A DNA stretch of 64,000 bases from Candidatus Limnocylindrales bacterium (GTDB taxonomy: Bacteria > Moduliflexota > Moduliflexia > Moduliflexales > JAUQPW01), in assembly GCA_035559535.1 (NCBI GenBank), contig DATMBG010000010.1, positions 1-64,000 of the forward strand, read 5' to 3'. The notes under the pieces are model-generated. The model was given only the letters and a program-made list of their open reading frames with translations. It did no database searches and had not been told where the DNA came from. Shown here piece after piece: positions 8,221-17,555 of this stretch. Each line of letters opens with the position of its first letter. The stretch's first letter is position 1. Made by a program: the position numbers and the translations under genes.

Positions 8221-9168
8221 TTACTTCCAAACATCTATGGGTTGAGCCCGACTATCCCCCTCTGCAAGGGTACCCAAACAGAAATTGTCTTCAATGGTTC
8301 GTAACACGTTAAAATGATTATAGTTCTCATGGTAGTCACCGGGTTTTACCATTCCCCCTAGGAATACTGTATAGATGTGATTATCCTTTCTTTTATTCTC
8401 CTTACCGGATTCATCAAAGGTGATCACAAGGAGTGTCCTGGCCATAAAATCTGGATCTTGAAGGAGAGGCTCCAGAAAACCCTGGAGCCAGCGGGAAGCA
8501 TGGGCTAAATCGGTATCATGGCCGTTATGATCCATATCCGGCGTGTAAAATGCATATTCGGGAAGTTCCTTATTCCTTAAATCTTCGGCAAATTGGCTTG
8601 CCGGAACAATGTTGGCACAATACTTTTCCCGCTGATGACTGGGTATGAAGCTTACAAAGGGTACATGCTTTCTGGCATAACGGCCATAACGAGATTCTGT
8701 GAAACAAAAATCCGGATGCTTCTTCGGATCCATACTCCGCCTATCCGGGTACCCTTCGGCATAGTTCTTCCATCTAAGTCCATGGGATTGGAGCAGATCG
8801 GCAATTGTTTTATGATCTGTTAAATCAACCTGCCAGTCGAAGTGAGTTCGGATCTCCTTTCCGGATACCATGGCTAAATAGTTCGAGTAAGAAGGATGAA
8901 ACAACCCATGAAAATTGGTGAAGTTCGCACCACGCTGGGCCAGGGAGCGGAAGTAAGAATCTTTCATTACATCCTCATAATTCTGATTCTCAAGAACAAT
9001 GATAAGCACGCGCTGGAAGTGCTTAGGGGTCCCAGGGGTACAGGGGGTCTGAGCAAAAGAGGCGGTTGGGTAGATATAAAAACGTATGATCCCCATCATC
9101 GTTAAAAGAAGAGCATGGATAAGTGTATGAAAGAAGGTTACATTTTTTTTCACTCCTGCCTTTCCCAT
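8221..9168 (-). CDS. Secreted phosphoesterase-family protein (acid phosphatase/phospholipase C-like)
   Basis: A 315-residue protein of the phosphoesterase family (PF04185), which covers AcpA-type acid phosphatases and non-specific phospholipases C. Motifs are the metal-binding VLENQNYEDV, HPSYSNYLAMVSG, the TPDMDHNGHDTDLAHA segment and LLVITFDESG near the C-terminus. The frame opens at 9219 with TTG, but ATG at 9168 has a good Shine-Dalgarno (AAAGGATGGAGA) and puts a hydrophobic segment (FFHTLIHALLLTMMGII) near the N-terminus as a signal sequence ending at FAQ. It likely acts outside the cytoplasm on phosphate monoesters or phospholipids. It is slightly short compared with phospholipase C members, closer to the acid phosphatase group. 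Confidence 0.85.
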   Translation of the reverse strand: MGKAGVKKNVTFFHTLIHALLLTMMGIIRFYIYPTASFAQTPCTPGTPKHFQRVLIIVLENQNYEDVMKDSYFRSLAQRGANFTNFHGLFHPSYSNYLAMVSGKEIRTHFDWQVDLTDHKTIADLLQSHGLRWKNYAEGYPDRRSMDPKKHPDFCFTESRYGRYARKHVPFVSFIPSHQREKYCANIVPASQFAEDLRNKELPEYAFYTPDMDHNGHDTDLAHASRWLQGFLEPLLQDPDFMARTLLVITFDESGKENKRKDNHIYTVFLGGMVKPGDYHENYNHFNVLRTIEDNFCLGTLAEGDSRAQPIDVWK

Positions 9169-9690
9169 TCTTCTCCATCCTTTCCAGATAATACCCTTTA
9201 GACCCTCAGACTTTATCAAAAACCGAGAAAGTTAAACCGTCTTTCGGTGGCCTTTGATAAAGCCCTGGAAGTTAATGAACCTTTCTGAAGGTCTCAATAA
9301 ACTGGAACAGACGTTGTTTAATAAAACTTTCCTGCTATTTGTGTCCTTTGTACTTGAAATTAAAGATTTCCACAAAGATATTACCGTTTATAGGATTTTT
9401 GAAAAATCAGGGGGTAACTAAAAGCTCTTGATCGAGGTTAAAGGAAGGCTGTTGCCATAACTTTTCCCATTCTTACTAAAGAGGTAATAGGTATTACAAA
9501 ATAACAATATGGTACTTCTTTCTATAAAACGCAAAGAGGATTAAAAATTATCTGGATTCCACGTTCCATGAAGATTTCCAAAAAACTCCTTGACATATTC
9601 CCCAGAAATAGGGGATTCTTGTTGGACAATGGTTATCAGTTTTCAATGGTAGTTTAACAACTTTAGGGAGGAGGCAGTCAGAAAAGAAGT
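9169..9690. other. Intergenic region upstream of the coiled-coil gene
   Basis: No gene is supported. A TTGACA box at 9590-9595 could be a -35 element, but the best -10 candidate (GATTCT at 9614) is poor. A strong AGGGAGGAGG lies at 9664-9673, about 16 bases before the ATG, farther than usual; a closer weak AGAAG lies just before the ATG. Confidence 0.4.
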
Positions 9691-12600
9691 ATGGAAGTAC
9701 AAAATCCGATTTTTACAAAGAAAAGTTTAGGCATTTTGAGTCTTGTCATGACCGTAGCGGTAGTTTTTATGACAGGACTCTATGTAAGCAAAAGGAGCGA
9801 AGTTCGTAAATTGGGTTATCAGTTAAATCAAATCCAAGAGGAATCTCAAAAGCAGTTAAGTGAAAAAGATAAAATCCTGGCCGATTTAAATACCCAGCTT
9901 AAAAATTCACAGAGCAAACTTGAAGACGCCGGCAGAAATATTGAAGAAAAAGACAAAGAGCTCATAACCCTACGAACTCAACTTAACCAGGTCCAGGAGG
10001 ACTTTAAGAAAGCACTGAGTGAAAAGGAAGTTCAGGTAAGAGATTTAACCGCTCGGGTAAATGAATTGCAAGATCAACTCAAAAACGCCGATCAAAGCCT
10101 GAATGAAAGGGATAAAGCCTTAACCGACTTAAAAGAACAGATCGGACGGCTTCAAGAGGAAAACAAAGGTCTTGCCGAAAAGGATAAAACCCTGGCCGAC
10201 TTAAAAGAACAGATCGGACGGCTTCAAGAGGAAAATAAGAGGTTAGCTGCAAAGGACAGGGAAACTACGCATTTAACTGAGCAGATTGCTCAGTTGCAGG
10301 ATCAGCTAAAGAAAACCAACCAGGATCTGGTTGAACTACAGGGAATTCATAAAGAGTTAAATCGGACCCACGAAGAAGCCCAAAAAAATCTGGAAGAAAA
10401 GAACAAAGCCCTGGAGGAGTTGAACAGCCGGATCAACCAATTGCAGGCCCAACTGAATGAGAAAAACACTCAGATCGATAACCTGATGGCAGATCTCAAC
10501 CGGCATGCTAAACAATTGGAGGAAGTCCGAAGTAACTTAGAAAAGAAGAGTCAGGAGCAAGAGGAAACCCAAAGGATTTTAGCAGAAAAGGAGCGAATGG
10601 CTAATGAACTGGCTTCGCAGATCAACCAAATCCGAGGTCAAATGGATATTGCTCATCAAAACGCCAGTGAAAAGAGCCTTGCGCTTAATAACTTAAGCAA
10701 GCAGTTGAATCAACTTCAAGAGGAATATCAAAAGGATGTAACCGAAAAAGAGCAGATCCTTACCGACCTGACTGCACAACTAAACCAGTCTCTGGGTCAG
10801 CTTAATGCGGCCAATCAAAGCCTCAGCGAAAAAACCTTAGCCCTTTCTGATTTGGCCAATCGATTGGATCGAGTCCAGGAGGAAAGTAAGAAAAATCTGC
10901 AAGAAAAGGAAGCAGTTCTTGCCGATTTAACCCATCAGTTAAACCAATTACGGGCTCAATTAGAGGCAAAAAATACCGAAGTGAATCGGTTAACCGAAGC
11001 ACTCCAGCAACAGAAAAATCTACAGGCTAAGATCCAAAACAATCTTGAAGAATTGAGCAGAGAACAAAAAGAGACTCAAAAGAACCTGGCAGAGAAAGAA
11101 CAAAAGATCGGAGATCTAACCCAAGAAGTAAATCAGCTGCGAACCCAACTGAATACGGCCCATCAAAATATAGGTGAAAAAGCTATTACCCTGGTAAACC
11201 TGACCAACCAACTCAATCAACTCCAGGAGGATCTGGCAAAGAAAGACAGGATGATCGGAGATTTAACAGGCCAGCTAAATCAATTACGTGGTCAACTGGA
11301 AGTAACCCATCAAAATCTCAGTGAAAAAACCAATGCTTTAGCCCATTTGATTCATCAGCGAAACCAACTCCAGGAGAATTTGGAGAAAAATGAAAAGATA
11401 GCTGCGGACTTAAACACGCAGGTTCATCAACTACAGGGGGAAATAAAGAAAGGTTTAGAAGAAAAAGACCGGGTAGTTGCAGATCTAACGGCCAGATTAA
11501 ATCAACTTCAAGGACAACTGGATTTTGCCAACCAGAGTGTGAGTGAAAAGACCCTTGCGTTGGCCGATTCGCATAAGCAGTTCCGTCAGCTACAAGAAGA
11601 AATGAAGAAGAACCTGGAGGAGAAAGACAAAATCATTGCCTCCTTGAATGCTTCCCTGAATCAGTTACAGAACCAGACTCAACAGGCTTTGAATGAAAAG
11701 GAGCGGACCCTCCTGGCGCTTAAGGATCAGATAGCTCAAGAACGGGAGGAAGCCAGAAAAGTTTTAGATGGAAAAGAGCAACAGATTGCAGAGTTGACAG
11801 CAGAGATAAATCAACTACGAACCCAGATAGAGGTTGCCAATCAGAATATAAGTGAAAAGACTCTGGCCTTAACTAACCTGAGTCGACAGCTCGATCAGTT
11901 AAAAAAAGAATCTCAACAAAATTTGACGGAGAAAGAGGCGGCAGTGACCAACCTGACCCAACAGGTTAATCAGTTGCGGGGGCAGTTGAAGACTCTGCAG
12001 GACATGATAAGTGAAAAGAGCATGGCCTTAGCCAGGGTAACCCAAGAGCTCAATCAATTGCAAGAAGAAAAAGATCGGCTGATAGCTGATTTAAAAGCTC
12101 AGCTTACCCGGGCTCAGGAAGAGAGCCAGAAGGTCCTTGCCGAAAAGGATCAGGCCCTGGCGAACTGGGCTATGCAGTTCGATCAACTCCAAAACCAACT
12201 GGCAGCAGCTAATGAGAATCTAAGCGAAAAGGATAAAGCCTTGGCGGCGGCTACAGATCAACTTAACCGATTACAGGAAGAGTCGAAACAAAACCTCCAG
12301 GAGAAAGACAAGTTGCTTGCAAGCTTAACCGACCAGGTAAATCAATTACAGGGTAAACTTGAAGAAGCCTTAGCCCATCTCCGGGGAAAAGAGGAGGAGC
12401 TTACGACCTTAACGACCCGATTGACACAGGTACAAGAAGAAGCTCAACGTAACCAGGAAGAAAAGAGCAAGGAAATAGAGGGTCTGTTGACCCAGATAGC
12501 TCAACTCCAAAGCCAGTTAGACAATGCAAACAACCAACTCCGGGAAAAAGATCAGGCCCTTGAAAGCTTGCGTTCTCAACCCGATCAGTTACAAAATCAA

Positions 12601-12879
12601 CTGGAAGAAGTTCGGAAGAATCTGGATGAAAAGGAAAAAACCCTTGTCCAACTCCAAAGCCAGTTTAACCAGATGCAAGAAGAGTTCAGGAAAAAACTAG
12701 AAGAAAAGGAAAAGGCTCTGGGAGAGTTAACCACTCAAGTAAGCCAGCTCCGCGGTCAGTTGGATATAGCCAATCAAGCCGTCAGCGAAAAAGCCATTGC
12801 TTTGGTTAAAGCGGACAATCAAATCGGTAAACTCCAAAAAGTAATTGAAGAGTTGAAGCTGGAATTGGCCAAGAGATAA
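9691..12879 (+). CDS. Membrane-anchored giant coiled-coil protein
   Basis: A 1062-residue protein with one N-terminal membrane segment (about 11-29, LGILSLVMTVAVVFMTGLY) followed by about 1030 residues of unbroken coiled coil rich in Q, L, E, K and N. A degenerate unit of about 49-53 residues recurs, recognisable by NQxxSEKxLALxxL, QLNQLQEE, EKDKxLADL and QLNQLRGQL. A 24-residue tandem duplication is very clear (residues about 141-188, both copies ending DLKEQIGRLQEEN). No enzymatic domain is visible. It probably forms a long rod in the periplasm, or in the cytoplasm depending on topology. It is not recognisably SMC, because ATPase heads are absent. It stands alone, 180 bases from the convergent PHP gene. 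Confidence 0.85.
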   Translation: MEVQNPIFTKKSLGILSLVMTVAVVFMTGLYVSKRSEVRKLGYQLNQIQEESQKQLSEKDKILADLNTQLKNSQSKLEDAGRNIEEKDKELITLRTQLNQVQEDFKKALSEKEVQVRDLTARVNELQDQLKNADQSLNERDKALTDLKEQIGRLQEENKGLAEKDKTLADLKEQIGRLQEENKRLAAKDRETTHLTEQIAQLQDQLKKTNQDLVELQGIHKELNRTHEEAQKNLEEKNKALEELNSRINQLQAQLNEKNTQIDNLMADLNRHAKQLEEVRSNLEKKSQEQEETQRILAEKERMANELASQINQIRGQMDIAHQNASEKSLALNNLSKQLNQLQEEYQKDVTEKEQILTDLTAQLNQSLGQLNAANQSLSEKTLALSDLANRLDRVQEESKKNLQEKEAVLADLTHQLNQLRAQLEAKNTEVNRLTEALQQQKNLQAKIQNNLEELSREQKETQKNLAEKEQKIGDLTQEVNQLRTQLNTAHQNIGEKAITLVNLTNQLNQLQEDLAKKDRMIGDLTGQLNQLRGQLEVTHQNLSEKTNALAHLIHQRNQLQENLEKNEKIAADLNTQVHQLQGEIKKGLEEKDRVVADLTARLNQLQGQLDFANQSVSEKTLALADSHKQFRQLQEEMKKNLEEKDKIIASLNASLNQLQNQTQQALNEKERTLLALKDQIAQEREEARKVLDGKEQQIAELTAEINQLRTQIEVANQNISEKTLALTNLSRQLDQLKKESQQNLTEKEAAVTNLTQQVNQLRGQLKTLQDMISEKSMALARVTQELNQLQEEKDRLIADLKAQLTRAQEESQKVLAEKDQALANWAMQFDQLQNQLAAANENLSEKDKALAAATDQLNRLQEESKQNLQEKDKLLASLTDQVNQLQGKLEEALAHLRGKEEELTTLTTRLTQVQEEAQRNQEEKSKEIEGLLTQIAQLQSQLDNANNQLREKDQALESLRSQPDQLQNQLEEVRKNLDEKEKTLVQLQSQFNQMQEEFRKKLEEKEKALGELTTQVSQLRGQLDIANQAVSEKAIALVKADNQIGKLQKVIEELKLELAKR

Positions 12880-12946
12880 GCCGGAGGAAGGGATTTTTCT
12901 TGGGTCGTTTCCTGGAATAAATCCTCTACCACCTTCCTCCCATCGT

Positions 12947-12993
12947 CCTGAGCTCTTCGATGCCGTTGGGGCCAGTTTGTCGAAGGGCTCAGG
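12947..12993. repeat. Hairpin repeat CCTGAGCTCTTCGA...TCGAAGGGCTCAGG
   Basis: Two 14-base arms (12947-12960 and 12980-12993) with one G-T wobble lie between convergent genes. It belongs to the widely dispersed CTGAGC..TCGAAGGGCTCAGG class. It may act as a bidirectional stop structure here. Confidence 0.6.
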
Positions 12994-13060
12994 GTGAACA
13001 GAGTGGAAGCAAAATCTAGAAACCTTTCTTTAAAGCCTTTAAAGCAAGTACTTTTTTATT

Positions 13061-13777
13061 TTACCGGGACGAAAAGAACTTCTTTAATTTCCTTTCTATC
13101 TTCTTGATAATCCCGGATTTCAATTGAAGCATGGTCGTTGCGGCATAGGTGGGAGTTAAGGCCTGACTGACGACTTCAATCCGTCTTTTTTTAATTGCTT
13201 CAATCACCGAACCGATTTCTGGATCGGCCTCCACCAGGGAGAAAGTCTTACCGAATTGATGTAGGATGTGGGTATCCGAGGTGCCTACCAGGGGTAGTTG
13301 ATATTTAGTCGCCACCTGTACGGCCTTTTCATTGAAATTGATTTTTTTTAGATAAAAATGGCTATACTCGATAGCGTTAAAAACCTCTATATTCTTTTCT
13401 AGTTTGGATCCCAGGCATTTAGAATCTGGAAAGAAGGGATGGGCTGCGATAACCAGGGTATCTTCACCGGTATATCGATTTAAATCCTGAATCCTTCGGA
13501 TTTTGCTTAAATCGCAGTTCATATTAAGAAGAAGAATATGCTTGCCTTCGATGGTTGCTTCCATTCCTGGGATCAGGAGTATCCCTCGATCCAAAGCATA
13601 ATTTTTCAAATAATCGGTATAAAGTTGTCGGTTATGAAGGGTAATGGCCAACACATCAAACCCATATTCGGCTGCCTTATCAATGAGCTCTGTAGAGCTA
13701 TGTCGAATAAAAAGATCCTCCGGATCCTCGGAAGTATGTAAATGAAAATCGGCTTTCAGTTTTCTGGATTGCGTCAT
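13061..13777 (-). CDS. PHP-domain phosphoesterase
   Basis: A 238-residue PHP (polymerase and histidinol phosphatase) domain protein. Metal-binding motifs: DFHLHTS (residues 10-16), PGMEATIE, AAHPFF, EVFNAIEYSH and the C-terminal GTSDTH. The usual ITDH motif reads ITLH, so one conserved Asp is replaced by Leu, which may alter the metal site. Members remove phosphate from nucleotides or small metabolites; the substrate is unknown. The start is supported by TGAGGAGA before the ATG. Its 3' end faces the coiled-coil gene. Confidence 0.88.
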   Translation of the reverse strand: MTQSRKLKADFHLHTSEDPEDLFIRHSSTELIDKAAEYGFDVLAITLHNRQLYTDYLKNYALDRGILLIPGMEATIEGKHILLLNMNCDLSKIRRIQDLNRYTGEDTLVIAAHPFFPDSKCLGSKLEKNIEVFNAIEYSHFYLKKINFNEKAVQVATKYQLPLVGTSDTHILHQFGKTFSLVEADPEIGSVIEAIKKRRIEVVSQALTPTYAATTMLQLKSGIIKKIERKLKKFFSSR

Positions 13778-14116
13778 GTCTGATTCTCCTCATCAAAAAC
13801 TTATCTTTATCTCTGAGTGCTTAATCTTTAGCAGAGCGTCTATGAGAGATCTTTCATGAAATATAAGAAAGATCCGAATAAATAACAATACTTTCTCTTC
13901 CATGCAAAAGTGATGCAATTTTAACGATTGGAGCAATATTTAAAAAAGAAAAAAGCAATCGTGAAATTTATCTTGACAGATCCAGGAGAATTTCCTAAAA
14001 CAAAAGAGTAGAAGTAACGTATTTTCCTTTCTTTAAAGGGTTTTTCCTGTTCCATCATTACTTTGACGAAATCCGACGAAGAAGTTTCTCAGTTTAACCT
14101 AACAAAAGGAGGTCCT
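13778..14116. other. Divergent intergenic region between the PHP gene and the liv operon
   Basis: About 340 AT-rich bases holding the liv promoter candidate (13973-14001). An open frame from a TTG at 14063 runs into livJ but lacks an RBS and is not taken as coding. Confidence 0.5.
13973..14001 (+). promoter_or_regulatory. Putative sigma-70 promoter of the liv operon
   Basis: TTGACA (13973-13978), a 17-base spacer and TAAAAC (13996-14001) lie 115 bases before the livJ ATG. The -35 is a perfect match, and the -10 matches four of six positions. Confidence 0.45.
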
Positions 14117-15253
14117 ATGAGAAAATTTCTCTTGCTTATTTTGATGGGAACCCTAATTCCAGGGTTGATGGCTGCAAATGCCTACCCAGCAGAAGAGGTT
14201 ATTAAATTGGGGCTGGCAGGTCCCCTCACCGGGGATCAGGGGGCTTTTGGGGAGCAATTGAAAAACGGAGGCACCATTGCCATGGAAGAATGGAATGAAA
14301 AAGGAGGTGTTCTCGGAAAAAAGATTGAGATCATCTGGGGAGACGATCAGCATGATCCCAAACAGGCTGTGGCGGTTGCCAACAAGTTTGTCAATGAAGG
14401 GGTTGTTGGGGTCATAGGCCATTTCAACTCCAGTTGTTCTATTCCGGCCTCAACGGTTTATGCCAAGGTTCCTATCCCCCAAATCACTCCGGCTTCTACC
14501 AATCCTCAATTTACAGATCGTAAACTAAAAAATGTATTTCGAGTCTGCGGTCGGGATGACCAACAGGGGGCTGTTGCAGCAGATTTTATCGTCAATACCC
14601 TTAAGAAAACGAAAGTAGCCGTCTTCCACGATAAAACCACGTACGGTCAGGGGTTAGCCGATGAGACCGTCAAAGGCCTCAAAAAGTTAGGTGTTGAGCC
14701 GGTTTTCTATACCGGAATTGTCCAGGGGGATAAGGATTATACGGCGGTTTTAACTGCTGCCAAACAGAAAAATCCGGAGGTTCTCTATTTTGGAGGGATT
14801 CATCCTGAAGCCATTTTGCTGGCTAAACAATCCAAAGATCTGGGGTTGAACACCATTTTTGTAAGCGGAGACGGGGTCTTCATCCAGGAATTTATCGATG
14901 GTGCAGGACCTGCAGCTGAAGGAGCTTATATCAGCTTTACCCCGGACCAGGAAAAAATTCCAGAAGCCCAGCCTTTCATTAAAAAATTTAAAGAAAAATT
15001 CCCCCAAGCCAAAGAGGTAGGAGCTTATACCATCTACAGCTATGTGGCAACCAATATTCTCCTGGAGGCTATTAAAGGCACGGCCAGCACCGACGGAAAT
15101 AAATTAATCGACTATATCCATAAGACCAAATTTAATACCGCCTTAGGACCGATCCAGTTCGATGAAAAGGGTGATGTTCTGGAATCACCCTATGTATTTT
15201 GGCAGGTCAAAAACGGAAAATTCGTTCAGGTTCAAGAGTTGAAGAAAAAATGA
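14117..15253 (+). CDS. livJ: Branched-chain amino acid ABC transporter, substrate-binding protein
   Basis: A 378-residue periplasmic binding protein of the LivJ/LivK (Leu/Ile/Val or amide) family. The chosen ATG follows AAAGGAGGTCCT; the longer frame from TTG 14063 has no RBS. A classic signal peptide (MRKFLLLILMGTLIPG...) ends near NAYPAEE. The mature part begins IKLGLAGPLTGDQGAFGEQ, which is characteristic, followed by GVVGVIGHFNSSCSIPAS and ITPASTNP. It delivers ligand to LivHM in the inner membrane. First gene of a complete five-gene transporter operon. The family also includes urea and aromatic-compound binding proteins, so the ligand is not certain. Confidence 0.93.
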   Translation: MRKFLLLILMGTLIPGLMAANAYPAEEVIKLGLAGPLTGDQGAFGEQLKNGGTIAMEEWNEKGGVLGKKIEIIWGDDQHDPKQAVAVANKFVNEGVVGVIGHFNSSCSIPASTVYAKVPIPQITPASTNPQFTDRKLKNVFRVCGRDDQQGAVAADFIVNTLKKTKVAVFHDKTTYGQGLADETVKGLKKLGVEPVFYTGIVQGDKDYTAVLTAAKQKNPEVLYFGGIHPEAILLAKQSKDLGLNTIFVSGDGVFIQEFIDGAGPAAEGAYISFTPDQEKIPEAQPFIKKFKEKFPQAKEVGAYTIYSYVATNILLEAIKGTASTDGNKLIDYIHKTKFNTALGPIQFDEKGDVLESPYVFWQVKNGKFVQVQELKKK

Positions 15254-15290
15254 GTAACTAGATAGAGGATGGAAACAGCAAATTAGGGAG

Positions 15291-15347
15291 CAAGGGATGG
15301 TAGAGGGGATGTAAGTGAGTAACTGTTTTTGCCCCTCTCCTCCCTTG
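15291..15347 (+). promoter_or_regulatory. Long imperfect hairpin between livJ and livH
   Basis: The arms CAAGGGATGGTAGAGGGG (15291-15308) and CCCCTCTCCTCCCTTG (15332-15347) pair over 16 positions with a two-base bulge. A structure after the binding-protein gene commonly protects its message or attenuates read-through, giving more binding protein than permease. Confidence 0.55.
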
Positions 15348-15380
15348 TTTCCTGTTACAGCTTTCTACCTGCTGTTTTAA

Positions 15381-16307
15381 ATGTCTTTTCTTGAATATAT
15401 TATCCAGCAGTTGATTAACGGACTTACAATCGGGGCCGTTTATGCACTTATTGCCCTGGGATATACTATGGTCTATGGAATTATCGAGTTGATCAATTTT
15501 GCCCATGGAGAGATTTACATGATCGGGGCATATATAGGGATTATTACGCTGGGAGTTTTAAGCATGCAAGGTCTGACCCAGAACAGCCTTGCACTGGCCA
15601 TGGGAATTGTCCTGGTGGTTTCCATGGTATATTGCGCCGCCTACGGGTTTACCATGGAACGAATCGCCTATCGCCCTCTCCGTCAGGCCCCCAGGTTATC
15701 ACCCCTCATTACAGCCCTGGGTATGTCTATTTTTTTACAAAATTACGTCATGCTGACCCAGGGGGCTCGAGATAAATTCTTTCCCCCCTTATTTACAGGT
15801 GGGATTAATATAGATGAAGTTCGCATATCCTACATCCAGGTTTTTATCATGGTGATCTCGGTCCTTCTGATGATAGCCCTCCAGTTATTTATTAAAAATA
15901 CTCGATTAGGTAAGGCCATGCGGGCGACTGCCCAAGATAAGAAAATGGCCAGTCTGGTAGGAATCAACATTGATCGGGTGATCTCTATAACTTTCATTAT
16001 CGGATCGTCCTTAGCCGCCGTTGCAGGGATTATGGTGGGAATGTATTATGGATTGGTCAATTTTTATATCGGTTATGTGGCAGGTTTAAAAGCTTTCACG
16101 GCGGCTGTATTGGGTGGGGTTGGAAACATTGCTGGAGCCATGCTGGGAGGATTTCTTTTGGGTTTACTGGAAGCCTTTGCAGCCGGATTTATTCCTCCTC
16201 CCCATGGAGCTCAGTATAAGGATGTTTTTGCCTTTGCCATTTTAGTTTTAGTTTTGATATTTAGACCTTCAGGTCTATTAGGCGAACAGGTCGCGGAGAA
16301 GATATAG
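15381..16307 (+). CDS. livH: Branched-chain amino acid ABC transporter, permease LivH
   Basis: A 308-residue inner-membrane permease of the LivH family with about eight hydrophobic segments. The N-terminal QLINGLTIGAVYALIALGYT and LINFAHGEIYMIGA are hallmark LivH sequences. The RATAQDKKMASLVGINIDR loop is the cytoplasmic coupling region that meets the ATPases. The ATG lies 128 bases after livJ, behind an intercistronic hairpin, and has no obvious Shine-Dalgarno. The gene ends one base before livM, so translational coupling is likely. Confidence 0.95.
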   Translation: MSFLEYIIQQLINGLTIGAVYALIALGYTMVYGIIELINFAHGEIYMIGAYIGIITLGVLSMQGLTQNSLALAMGIVLVVSMVYCAAYGFTMERIAYRPLRQAPRLSPLITALGMSIFLQNYVMLTQGARDKFFPPLFTGGINIDEVRISYIQVFIMVISVLLMIALQLFIKNTRLGKAMRATAQDKKMASLVGINIDRVISITFIIGSSLAAVAGIMVGMYYGLVNFYIGYVAGLKAFTAAVLGGVGNIAGAMLGGFLLGLLEAFAAGFIPPPHGAQYKDVFAFAILVLVLIFRPSGLLGEQVAEKI

Positions 16308-16308
16308 C

Positions 16309-17553
16309 ATGAAAAAAATTCTTAGAGTGATGGCCATCTCTCTGTGGTTTGGATTTCTTACCTTTCCTTTTATGGGAAAACATGCGGGGCTTTTGATAAT
16401 CCTTCTCTTAGCCGGTGGGGGATTATGGTTAGCGATAACCACCCTACGGAATACCAAGACCGTCAAACAATGGTTAGAAAGAGCTTCTTCTTATCAACAA
16501 GGCTTTCACCGTAATCTCAACCGGATAGACCGACGTATTGTCTTGGGGATTCTCCTGGTTTTAGCCCTCTTATTTCCCCTATTCAACAATCGTTATGTCG
16601 TGGACGTGGCCGTCATGTGTGGAATCTATATTTGTCTGGCCCTGGGTTTAAATATCGTCGTAGGGCTGGCCGGATTACTGGATCTGGGATATGTTGCATT
16701 TTATGCCGTAGGTGCCTATTTATACGGTTTACTATCCATTCATTATGGCACTTCCTTCTGGTTAGCCCTTCCTTTAGGAGCCTTGATGGCGGCCACTTTT
16801 GGTGTCCTGTTGGGAGCCCCTACGCTTCGATTACGAGGAGATTATCTGGCCATTGTCACCCTGGGATTTGGGGAGATGATTCGAATTATTCTGAACAACT
16901 GGGACCGGGTGACCCGGGGTCCCAACGGATTAATCGGAATTGAAGCCCCATCTCTGGGTAAAAAGTTCGTTTTTAGCCAGCCTATCCATTACTATTACTT
17001 AATCCTCCTGATTGTTATCATAACCATTTTTGTGGTCAACCGGCTGAACCACTCGAGGATTGGACGAGCCTGGATCGCCATCCGAGAAGATGAAGTCGCT
17101 GCAGAGGCTATGGGTATTGATACCACCCGGATGAAGCTTCTGGCCTTTGCCTTGGGAGCCATGTGGGCCGGTTTGGGCGGGGTATTTTTCGCCAGTAAAA
17201 TGAGTTTTATCTCACCGGAAAGTTTCACTTTCTTTGAATCGGTCATTATCCTGTGTATGGTCGTCTTAGGGGGAATGGGAAGTATTCCAGGCGTTATCCT
17301 GGGTGCAATTGTGCTGGTAGTCCTTCCTGAAATGCTAAGGGATTTCTACCTTCCCTTTATGCAAGTAGACTTCTCACGGGCCCGAATGCTCATTTTTGGG
17401 ATGTTGATGGTTTTGGTGATGATTTTCCGACCCCAGGGTTTGATCCCCAGTGCACGTCGCAAATTGGAATTGCATCCTGAAAAAGAGGAAAAGATAATAG
17501 AACAAAAGCCAGAATTTGTTTATGAAGTAGCCAGTAAAAGTCAGGAGCTCTGA
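16309..17553 (+). CDS. livM: Branched-chain amino acid ABC transporter, permease LivM
   Basis: A 414-residue partner permease. The first ~100 residues form an extension with two hydrophobic segments (about 9-45) and a polar linker; the family core follows (GIYICLALGLNIVVGLAGLL, GYVAFYAVGAYLYGLL). The coupling loop is RAWIAIREDEVAAEAMGID. A C-terminal cytoplasmic tail is Glu/Lys-rich. The gene starts one base after livH and ends two bases before livG. N-terminal extensions of this kind are known in LivM proteins of several proteobacteria. Confidence 0.95.
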   Translation: MKKILRVMAISLWFGFLTFPFMGKHAGLLIILLLAGGGLWLAITTLRNTKTVKQWLERASSYQQGFHRNLNRIDRRIVLGILLVLALLFPLFNNRYVVDVAVMCGIYICLALGLNIVVGLAGLLDLGYVAFYAVGAYLYGLLSIHYGTSFWLALPLGALMAATFGVLLGAPTLRLRGDYLAIVTLGFGEMIRIILNNWDRVTRGPNGLIGIEAPSLGKKFVFSQPIHYYYLILLIVIITIFVVNRLNHSRIGRAWIAIREDEVAAEAMGIDTTRMKLLAFALGAMWAGLGGVFFASKMSFISPESFTFFESVIILCMVVLGGMGSIPGVILGAIVLVVLPEMLRDFYLPFMQVDFSRARMLIFGMLMVLVMIFRPQGLIPSARRKLELHPEKEEKIIEQKPEFVYEVASKSQEL

Positions 17554-17555
17554 TC

